Origin: JALYXV01 sp963791545 | Lineage (GTDB): Bacteria > Actinomycetota > Acidimicrobiia > Acidimicrobiales > Palsa-688 | NCBI GenBank assembly: GCA_963791545.1 | Contig: CAWBSR010000017.1 | Span: 496,001 to 560,000 of the forward strand | Length of the DNA stretch: 64,000 bases | Direction of reading: 5' to 3' | In this document: positions 51,161 to 57,933 of the stretch, piece by piece | How the letters are laid out: each line of letters begins with the position of its first letter | How positions within the stretch are numbered: the stretch's first letter is position 1 | Program-made: the position numbers and the translations under genes | Notes under the pieces: model-generated | The model's input: only the letters and a program-made list of their open reading frames with translations | Databases searched by the model: none | What the model was told of the DNA's origin: nothing

Positions 51161-52957
51161 CTAGTCGCCGATGACAACCACCACGTCACCGGCACCCACC
51201 GAATCGCCGGGCGCCACCTTGACCTGCGTCACGGTGCCCGCCTTCTCGGCGGTGATGTGGTTTTCCATCTTCATGGCCTCGAGAATGCATACCGCCTGCC
51301 CGACCTCCACCGTGTCACCGACCGCCACCAAAACCTGGACCATCGTGCCCTGCATGGGGACGGTAACGTTGCCCCCGCCTCCGGCTGCACCGCTCGCCGC
51401 CCTGGCGGACGCCGAGAACGGTCTCGGTCGGGCCGGTCCCCGGCCGCCGCCGGCGGCGCCCGCCCCGGCTCCGGCCGGCGGCGGGGGCAGGTCGGGCACC
51501 CACAGCTTGACCTGGTAGCGGCGGCCGTTGACCTCGACATCCACGTCCCTCTGCACCAGCGCCGGCGGGCCGCCTTCGAGCGATGCTGCCGCCGGGGCGG
51601 GGGACGACACCGCGGAGAGATCCAGGCGCTGCTCCACCCAGGCGGTGGCGTGCTGGACCGCGATGAAGTCCGGGTGTTCGAGGATGGCGACGTCGGCGGG
51701 GATCGTGGTGGCGATCCCTTCGATCTCGGTTTCCCGTAGCGCCCGCAACATCCGGTGGCGGGCCTCCTCCCGGTCGCCGCCCCAGACGATCAACTTGGCG
51801 ACCAGGTTGTCGTAGAACTGGCTGACCGTGTCGCCCTCGTCGTAGCCGGAATCGGTGCGTACCCCGAGGCCGTCGGGACGCCGGAAGCGGGTGATGGGAC
51901 CCGGTGAGGGCAGGAAGCGGCCGCCCGCCGGATCCTCGGCGTTTATCCGGACCTCCATGGCGTGGCCCCGGCGGCTGATCTGGTCCTGGGCGAACGGGAG
52001 CCGTTCCCCGGAGGCCACTTTCAGCTGCAGCGCCACCAGGTCCAGTCCTGTCACCTCCTCGGTGACGGGGTGCTCGACCTGCAAGCGGGTGTTCATCTCC
52101 AGGAAGTAGAACTCCCCGTCCTGGTACAGGAACTCGACCGTCCCGGCATTGACGTACCCGCAGGCCCGCGCCACCTTCACCGCGGCCTGGCCCATGGCGG
52201 CTTCGACGGGGCCCGGGATGCCGGGCGCGGGCGCCTCCTCGATCAGCTTCTGATGGCGCCGCTGGGCCGAGCAGTCCCGGGTGCCCAGGTACACGCAGTG
52301 GCCCCGGGCGTCGGCGAACACCTGGACCTCGACGTGGCGGGGCCAGGGTAGGTAGCGCTCCAGGTACGACTCGGAGCGCCCGAAGGACTTGAGCGCCTCC
52401 CGCTCCGCGGATTCCAAGGCGGCGGGCGCGTCGGCCGCCGAGGCCACCACCCGCATGCCCCGGCCGCCGCCGCCATAGGCCGCCTTGATGGCCACCGGCC
52501 AGCCATGGGCCTCGCCGAAGGCGACGACCTGATCGGCCGAGGTCGTCACCTCGGTGGTCCCTGGGACGCCCACCACCTGGGCCCGCTCGGCGGCCAGTCG
52601 GGAGCTGATCTTGTCGCCCATGATCTCGATGGCTTCCGGCGGTGGCCCGATCCAGGCCACCCCTTCGGCGATCACGGCCCGTGCGAAGTCGGCGTTCTCG
52701 GAGAGGAACCCGTAGCCGGGATGGACACCGTCGGCCCCCGAGCGGCGGATGGCGTCGAGGATCTTGGCGACGTTGAGATAGCTCTCGGCCGCCGTGTCCC
52801 CGCCCAGGGCGTAGGCCTCGTCGGCCAGGCGCACATGGAGGGCGCTGCGGTCCACATCGGAGTACACGGCCACCGTGGCGATGCCCAGTTCCCGGCAGGT
52901 GCGGATCACGCGCACCGCGATCTCGCCCCGGTTGGCTATCAACACCTTCGTCAGCAC
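51161..52957 (-). CDS. acetyl/propionyl-CoA carboxylase alpha chain (biotin carboxylase + BCCP)
   Basis: A 598-aa biotin-dependent subunit (AccA3-like). Biotin carboxylase part: KVLIANRGEIAVRVIRTCRELGI, ATP loop KAAYGGGGRGMRVV, RDCSAQRRHQK, EMNTRLQVEHPVTE. It continues through a linker to a C-terminal biotinyl domain with the target Lys in ILEAMKMENH. It needs a carboxyltransferase beta chain (AccD), which is not here. GTG 52957 is 21 nt from the divergent birA start; the same locus holds the enzyme and the ligase that biotinylates it. Confidence 0.93.
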   Translation of the reverse strand: MLTKVLIANRGEIAVRVIRTCRELGIATVAVYSDVDRSALHVRLADEAYALGGDTAAESYLNVAKILDAIRRSGADGVHPGYGFLSENADFARAVIAEGVAWIGPPPEAIEIMGDKISSRLAAERAQVVGVPGTTEVTTSADQVVAFGEAHGWPVAIKAAYGGGGRGMRVVASAADAPAALESAEREALKSFGRSESYLERYLPWPRHVEVQVFADARGHCVYLGTRDCSAQRRHQKLIEEAPAPGIPGPVEAAMGQAAVKVARACGYVNAGTVEFLYQDGEFYFLEMNTRLQVEHPVTEEVTGLDLVALQLKVASGERLPFAQDQISRRGHAMEVRINAEDPAGGRFLPSPGPITRFRRPDGLGVRTDSGYDEGDTVSQFYDNLVAKLIVWGGDREEARHRMLRALRETEIEGIATTIPADVAILEHPDFIAVQHATAWVEQRLDLSAVSSPAPAAASLEGGPPALVQRDVDVEVNGRRYQVKLWVPDLPPPPAGAGAGAAGGGRGPARPRPFSASARAASGAAGGGGNVTVPMQGTMVQVLVAVGDTVEVGQAVCILEAMKMENHITAEKAGTVTQVKVAPGDSVGAGDVVVVIGD

Positions 52958-52964
52958 AGCCAGG

Positions 52965-52971
52965 CAGTCTG
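52965..52971. promoter_or_regulatory. symmetric overlapping -10 boxes, accA / birA
   Basis: CAGTCTG. Plus strand CAGTCT (52965-52970) is 8 nt before ATG 52979; minus strand CAGACT (52966-52971) is 8 nt before GTG 52957. The two are mirror images about one centre. Confidence 0.45.
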
Positions 52972-52978
52972 TCAGGCA

Positions 52979-53698
52979 ATGATCGTCGACGAGCAAACGC
53001 GGCGCCGGCTGTCCGCCACCACCCGCTTCGCCGACATCCGGGAGCTGGCGGAGGTCGATTCCACCAACCGCCACCTGCTCGACCTGGCCCGGGCCGGCGC
53101 CCCCGAAGGGGTGGTCGTGGTCGCCGACCACCAGTCGGCGGGCCGGGGCCGGCGGGGCCGGAGCTGGGAGGCACCCCCGGGCGCAGCGCTGCTGGTGTCG
53201 ATCCTCTTCAGACCGTCGCGGCTCGGCGCCGACAGGCGCTGGGTGGTCCCGGCGGCGGTGGCGCTGGCGGCGGCCGATGCCTGCGGGCCGCTGACCGCCA
53301 TCAAGTGGCCCAACGACCTCCTGGTGGGCGACCGCAAGCTGGCCGGCATCCTGGCCGAGGCCGAGGCCGACCCCGGGGCCATCGTGGTGGGTGTCGGCAT
53401 CAACGTGGCCTGGGCCCCGCCGGGTGCCGCGGCGGTGGGGCTCTCGGTTGACCGGGGAGAACTCCTCGCGGCCCTCCTCGGGAACCTCGAGGGGTGGTGT
53501 GACCGGTGGGACGACGTGGCCGTTGCCTACCGGGCTCGCTGCGCCACGGTGGGCCAGGCCGTTCGGGTCGAGGTCCCAGGCGGCTCGGTCGTCGGCCGGG
53601 CCGAGGCGGTCGAGCCCGATGGCCGGCTCCGGGTGGTCACCACAAAGGGCGTTTGCACCTTTTCAGCCGCCGACGTGGTCCATCTACGGCCGGAATGA
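52979..53698 (+). CDS. birA: biotin--[acetyl-CoA-carboxylase] ligase
   Basis: A 239-aa ligase that loads biotin onto carboxylase BCCP domains. Signature ADHQSAGRGRRGRSWEAPPGAALLVSILF (biotin/ATP site), IKWPNDLLVGDRKLAGILAE, GVGINV and a C-terminal SH3-like domain. It lacks the N-terminal DNA-binding domain of E. coli BirA, so it is an enzyme only. Divergent from its presumed substrate, the carboxylase alpha chain. ATG 52979. Confidence 0.94.
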   Translation: MIVDEQTRRRLSATTRFADIRELAEVDSTNRHLLDLARAGAPEGVVVVADHQSAGRGRRGRSWEAPPGAALLVSILFRPSRLGADRRWVVPAAVALAAADACGPLTAIKWPNDLLVGDRKLAGILAEAEADPGAIVVGVGINVAWAPPGAAAVGLSVDRGELLAALLGNLEGWCDRWDDVAVAYRARCATVGQAVRVEVPGGSVVGRAEAVEPDGRLRVVTTKGVCTFSAADVVHLRPE

Positions 53699-53724
53699 GA
53701 CCGGCCAGAAAAATTACCGGCCCG

Positions 53725-53730
53725 TAAACT
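53725..53730 (+). promoter_or_regulatory. -10 box of the second acyl-CoA dehydrogenase gene
   Basis: TAAACT, 6 nt before GTG 53737. Confidence 0.45.
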
Positions 53731-53736
53731 TGGAGC

Positions 53737-54888
53737 GTGCACTTTGACTTCTCCGAAGAGCAGGAGTCCTTCCGGAAAGTCGTACGGGACTTCGCAGAGA
53801 CTGAAATCGCACCATTTGCCGAGCAGTGGGACCGAGATCACCTGTTCCCGCTGGAGACGGTCAAGGCCATGGGCCAGCTGGGCCTGTTCGGGCTGCCCTT
53901 CCCCGAGGAGTACGGCGGGTCGGGGGCCGACTTCACCACCTTGTGCCTGGTCATCGAAGAACTGGCCCGGGTCGACAGCTCCATGGCGGTCACCGTCGAG
54001 GCGGGGGTGGGCCTCGGGGCCAACCCGATCTACCAGTTCGGCACCGAGGAGCAGCGCCAGACCTGGCTACCCGACCTGTGCGCGGGCAGGGCCCTCGGGG
54101 CCTTCGGGCTGACCGAACCCGACGCCGGCAGCGACGCCGGCGGCACCAGGACCCGGGCCCACCTGGACACGACCGGCCCCGGCGCCGGAGTATGGGTCCT
54201 CGACGGCAGCAAGGCGTTCATCACCAACTCGGGAACCCCGATCACCTCGGTGATCACCGTCACCGCCCGCACCCCCGAGGGGATCTCGGCGTTCATCGTC
54301 CCCGCCGGGACGCCGGGGCTGATCGTGGAGCCGCCCTACCGCAAGATGGGGTGGCACGCCTCCGACACCCACGGGCTGCGCCTGGAGGGCTGCCGGGTGC
54401 CCGGGGGCAACCTGCTCGGGGAGCCGGGCCGGGGGCTGGCCCAGTTCCTCGCCATCTTGGACGACGGCCGGGTGGCGATCGCGGCCCTGGCGGTCGGTCT
54501 GGCCCAGGCGTGCCTGGAGCACAGCGTCGCCTACGCCAAGGCCCGCAGCGCCTTCGGCGGCCCCATCGGTCGCAACCAGGCGGTGGCCTTCAAGTGCGCC
54601 GACATGGCGGTATCCGTGGAAGCGGCCCGGGGCCTGGTGTACAAGGCGGCGTGGTTGAAGGACCAAGGGCGCCCGTTCAAGCAGGCCGCGGCCATGGCCA
54701 AGCTGTTCGCCAGCGAGGCCGCGGTCACCGCCACCCGCCACGCCACCCAGATCTTCGGCGGCTACGGGTTCATGGACGAGACCCCCGTCGCCCGCTTCTA
54801 CCGCGACGCCAGGATCCTCGAGATCGGGGAGGGCACCAGTGAGATCCAGCGCCTCATCGTGGCGAGGGGCCTGGGGCTGCCTGTCTGA
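53737..54888 (+). CDS. acyl-CoA dehydrogenase (short/medium-chain type)
   Basis: A 383-aa FAD enzyme of beta- or branched-chain oxidation: FGLTEPDAGSDAGGTRTRA, LDGSKAFITNSGT, catalytic Glu in ARILEIGEGTSEIQR and IFGGYGFMDETPVARFYRD. It is close to mycobacterial FadE25, which also lies near accA3/birA. GTG 53737 has TAAACT 6 nt before it; leaderless. Confidence 0.92.
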   Translation: MHFDFSEEQESFRKVVRDFAETEIAPFAEQWDRDHLFPLETVKAMGQLGLFGLPFPEEYGGSGADFTTLCLVIEELARVDSSMAVTVEAGVGLGANPIYQFGTEEQRQTWLPDLCAGRALGAFGLTEPDAGSDAGGTRTRAHLDTTGPGAGVWVLDGSKAFITNSGTPITSVITVTARTPEGISAFIVPAGTPGLIVEPPYRKMGWHASDTHGLRLEGCRVPGGNLLGEPGRGLAQFLAILDDGRVAIAALAVGLAQACLEHSVAYAKARSAFGGPIGRNQAVAFKCADMAVSVEAARGLVYKAAWLKDQGRPFKQAAAMAKLFASEAAVTATRHATQIFGGYGFMDETPVARFYRDARILEIGEGTSEIQRLIVARGLGLPV

Positions 54889-54907
54889 GGGCGCGAGACC
54901 CGTCGAG

Positions 54908-54913
54908 TAGCGT
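54908..54913 (+). promoter_or_regulatory. -10 box of the rml/ugd operon
   Basis: TAGCGT, 9 nt before GTG 54923. Confidence 0.35.
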
Positions 54914-54922
54914 CGGGGGGGC

Positions 54923-56002
54923 GTGAAAGCCCTGATCCTGGCCGGTGGCGCCGGCACCCGGCTGCGGCCCATCACCCACACCAGGGCCAAACAGCTGGTG
55001 CCGGTGGCCAACAAGCCCATCTTGTTCTACGGGCTGGAGGCCCTGGCCGAGGCGGGTATCAAGGAAGTCGGCATGATCGTGGGCGACACCGCGGCCGAGG
55101 TGGAAGCCGCGGTCGGCGACGGCTCCCACTGGGGGCTCGAGGTCACCTACATACCGCAGTCGGCGCCCCTCGGGCTGGCTCACTGCGTGCTTATCGCCCG
55201 GGAGTTCCTGGGCAACGACGACTTCGTGATGTACCTGGGCGACAACCTGATCCGCCAGGGCGTCAAGGAGTTCGCGGACCGCTTCCGCACCGAGCGGCGC
55301 CACTCCGATCCGGCCGCCGCCCATATCCTGCTGACCCACGTCCCTGACCCGCACCGCTTCGGCGTGGCCGAACTGGACGGCGCCGGCCACGTGGTGCGCC
55401 TGGTCGAGAAGCCGGCCCAACCCAAGTCGGACCTGGCCCTCGTCGGCGTGTACCTCTTCGGCCCCGTCATCCACGACGCCGTCGAGGCCATCGAGCCGTC
55501 GAGCCGCAACGAGCTGGAGATCACCGACGCCATCCAGTGGCTGGTGGACCACGGCCACCGGGTCCGCACCGAGGTGTTGACCGGCTGGTGGATCGATACC
55601 GGCAAGCTGACGCCGCTACTGGAGGCCAATCGCCTGATCCTGGAGACCCTGGAGCGGCGCATCGACGGCACCGTCGACGCCCACAGCCGGGTCGAGGGCC
55701 GGGTGGTGATCGAGGCGGGCGCGGTGGTCGAGCGCTCCCAGATCCGGGGCCCGGCCATCATCGGCGCCGGGACCCGCATCGTCAACAGCTTCGTCGGACC
55801 GTTCACCGCCATTGATGAGGACTGCGAGATCCGGGACTCCGAAGTGGAGCACTCGGTGATCCTGGCCCGCACCCGGGTCGATCACGCGGGCCGGCTGGAG
55901 GATTCGCTGCTCGGCCGCGACGTCGAGGTGACCCGAACCGGCTTGCTGCCGCGGGCGACGCGGCTCATGGTCGGCGACGACTGCCAGATCGACCTCACCT
56001 GA
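54923..56002 (+). CDS. rmlA: glucose-1-phosphate thymidylyltransferase, long type
   Basis: A 359-aa nucleotidyltransferase making dTDP-glucose. LILAGGAGTRLRPIT, GDNLIRQG, EKPAQPKSDLALVG and WWIDTGKLTPLLEANR are the family signatures. The C terminus carries a left-handed beta-helix, as in the StrD-like long RmlA proteins. GTG 54923 opens the sugar operon; rmlB-like follows after 19 nt. Confidence 0.93.
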   Translation: MKALILAGGAGTRLRPITHTRAKQLVPVANKPILFYGLEALAEAGIKEVGMIVGDTAAEVEAAVGDGSHWGLEVTYIPQSAPLGLAHCVLIAREFLGNDDFVMYLGDNLIRQGVKEFADRFRTERRHSDPAAAHILLTHVPDPHRFGVAELDGAGHVVRLVEKPAQPKSDLALVGVYLFGPVIHDAVEAIEPSSRNELEITDAIQWLVDHGHRVRTEVLTGWWIDTGKLTPLLEANRLILETLERRIDGTVDAHSRVEGRVVIEAGAVVERSQIRGPAIIGAGTRIVNSFVGPFTAIDEDCEIRDSEVEHSVILARTRVDHAGRLEDSLLGRDVEVTRTGLLPRATRLMVGDDCQIDLT

Positions 56003-56007
56003 CCCGG

Positions 56008-56013
56008 TACCCT
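56008..56013 (+). promoter_or_regulatory. -10 box in front of the rmlB-like gene
   Basis: TACCCT, 8 nt before GTG 56022; an internal operon promoter is possible. Confidence 0.4.
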
Positions 56014-56021
56014 CGCTGGTC

Positions 56022-57044
56022 GTGCAGCTGCTCGTAACCGGGGGCGCCGGGTTCATCGGCTCCAACTTCGTGCGCTACTGGGTCGACGCCCACCCCGGCG
56101 ATACCGTCGTGGTCTACGACGCCCTGACCTATGCCGGTAACCGGGCCAACCTCGGCGGCCTCGAGGACCGGGTCCCCTTCGTTCACGGGGACATCTGCGA
56201 CCTGGAGCGGGCCCGGGGCGCCTTGCGGCAGCACCGGATCGATGTGGTCGTCAACTTCGCGGCCGAGTCCCACAACAGCCTGGCCGTGCTCGACCCGGGC
56301 CTGTTCTTCCGCACCAATGTGGTCGGCACCCAGACCCTGCTGGAGGCCACCCGCCACTCGGGCGCGTCCCGTTTCCACCACATCTCGACCTGCGAGGTTT
56401 ACGGCGACCTCGACCTGGACCCCGACAGCGACGCCGGGCAGGCCTTCACCGAATGCTCGCCCTACCGGCCCCGCACCCCCTACAACGCCTCCAAGGCGGG
56501 CGCCGACCACGCAGTGCGGGCCTACCACGAGACCTACGGGCTGGCGGTCACCATCACCAACTGCGCCAACAACTACGGGCCCTACCAGTTCCCGGAGAAG
56601 GTCATCCCGCTGTTCACCACCCGGGCCCTCGATGGCCTGACCCTTCCCCTCTACGCCTCCACCGGCAACCGCCGGGAGTGGATCCACGTCGTCGACCACT
56701 GCCGGGCCATCGAGGCGGTGCTCCTCCGGGGCCAGGTGGGGGAGACCTACCACGTGGGCACGGGCGTGGAGGCCAGCATCGACGACGTGGCCGACCGGGT
56801 GCTGGCCATCCTCGGCCTACCGGCAGAACTGAAGACCATCGTCGCCGACCGGCCCGGCCACGACCGCCGCTACCTGCTCGACGCCAGCCGTATTCAGCGG
56901 GAGCTCGGGTGGACGCCGGCTGTCGACTGGGAAACCGGCCTGGCGGACACGGTGCGCTGGTACGCCGACCACCGCTCCTGGTGGGAGCCGCTCCGCGACC
57001 GGGCGCCCGTGGTGGAATCGGCCTGGAAGGCCGCCACCGCCTGA
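56022..57044 (+). CDS. rmlB: dTDP-glucose 4,6-dehydratase-like protein, catalytic Asp replaced by Cys
   Basis: A 340-aa SDR (extended) with TGGAGFIGSNFVRY, AAESHNSLAVLDP, TPYNASKAGADH (Tyr and Lys of the catalytic pair) and REWIHVVDHC. In RmlB the text STDEVYG holds the dehydrating Asp-Glu pair; here it is STCEVYGD, with Cys124 in place of the Asp. The Glu is kept. It sits between rmlA and rmlD, so the pathway assignment is likely, but the reaction may be altered or slowed. Confidence 0.85.
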   Translation: MQLLVTGGAGFIGSNFVRYWVDAHPGDTVVVYDALTYAGNRANLGGLEDRVPFVHGDICDLERARGALRQHRIDVVVNFAAESHNSLAVLDPGLFFRTNVVGTQTLLEATRHSGASRFHHISTCEVYGDLDLDPDSDAGQAFTECSPYRPRTPYNASKAGADHAVRAYHETYGLAVTITNCANNYGPYQFPEKVIPLFTTRALDGLTLPLYASTGNRREWIHVVDHCRAIEAVLLRGQVGETYHVGTGVEASIDDVADRVLAILGLPAELKTIVADRPGHDRRYLLDASRIQRELGWTPAVDWETGLADTVRWYADHRSWWEPLRDRAPVVESAWKAATA

Positions 57045-57045
57045 C

Positions 57046-57933
57046 ATGGCTCTCGCCAACCCGATGCGGGTACTCATCACCGGAGCCGGAGGCCAGTTAG
57101 GCCGCGACCTCACCGCGGTCGCCGGTCACAACGGACGGGCGGAGATCCTGGCGGCCGACCGCCGACAGCTCGATGTCGCGGACCGCGACGCCGTCCTTCA
57201 AGCCGTCACCGCCGCTCGCCCCACCCATGTCATCCACGCCGCCGCCTGGACCGAGGTCGATGCCTGCGAGAGCGATCCCGACCGGGCCTACCGCGTCAAC
57301 GCCCTCGGGACCCGCCACGTGGCCGAGGCGGCGGCCCTCGTGGACGCCCACCTGGTTTACATCTCGACCGACTACGTCTTCGACGGCCGCTCACAGGACG
57401 CGTACCGCGAATGGGACCCGACCAACCCGCTGTCGGTCTACGGCCGCTCCAAGCTGGGCGGTGAGCGGGAAGCGCGGTCCGTGACGCCCACCGTCACCAT
57501 CGTCCGCACCTCGTGGTTGTGCGGGGCCCACGGCGCCAACATGGTCAAGGCGGTGCTGCGACTGGCGGCCCAGGAGCCCCGCCGGGAACTGCGCTTCGTC
57601 GACGACCAGCACGGCTGCCCCACCTTCACCGAGGACCTGGCGGGGATGATCCTCCGCCTGGCCACGGCCCGGCGGCCCGGGATGTACCACGTCACCAACC
57701 AGGGTCCGACCACCTGGTACCACTTCGCCCGGGACATCCTGGCCGCGGCCGGCGAGGACCCCGAGCGTGTCCAGCCTGTCACCACCGCCGAGCTCCAACC
57801 AAAGCGGCCCGCCCCCCGCCCCGCCAACTCGGTCCTCGACAACGCCGCCCTCCGGTACCAGGGCATCGCCCTGTTGGACGACCACCATGTGCCTCTGGAA
57901 CGCGTCGTAAAGCAACTCGGAGCCGGCCAGTGA
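57046..57933 (+). CDS. rmlD: dTDP-4-dehydrorhamnose reductase
   Basis: A 295-aa SDR reductase for the last step of dTDP-L-rhamnose. VLITGAGGQLGRDLTAV, STDYVFDG, SVYGRSKLGGE (YxxxK) and PTFTEDLAG are present. It starts 1 nt after the stop of rmlB-like, and its stop overlaps ugd (GTGA). The rmlC epimerase is not in the window. Confidence 0.93.
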   Translation: MALANPMRVLITGAGGQLGRDLTAVAGHNGRAEILAADRRQLDVADRDAVLQAVTAARPTHVIHAAAWTEVDACESDPDRAYRVNALGTRHVAEAAALVDAHLVYISTDYVFDGRSQDAYREWDPTNPLSVYGRSKLGGEREARSVTPTVTIVRTSWLCGAHGANMVKAVLRLAAQEPRRELRFVDDQHGCPTFTEDLAGMILRLATARRPGMYHVTNQGPTTWYHFARDILAAAGEDPERVQPVTTAELQPKRPAPRPANSVLDNAALRYQGIALLDDHHVPLERVVKQLGAGQ

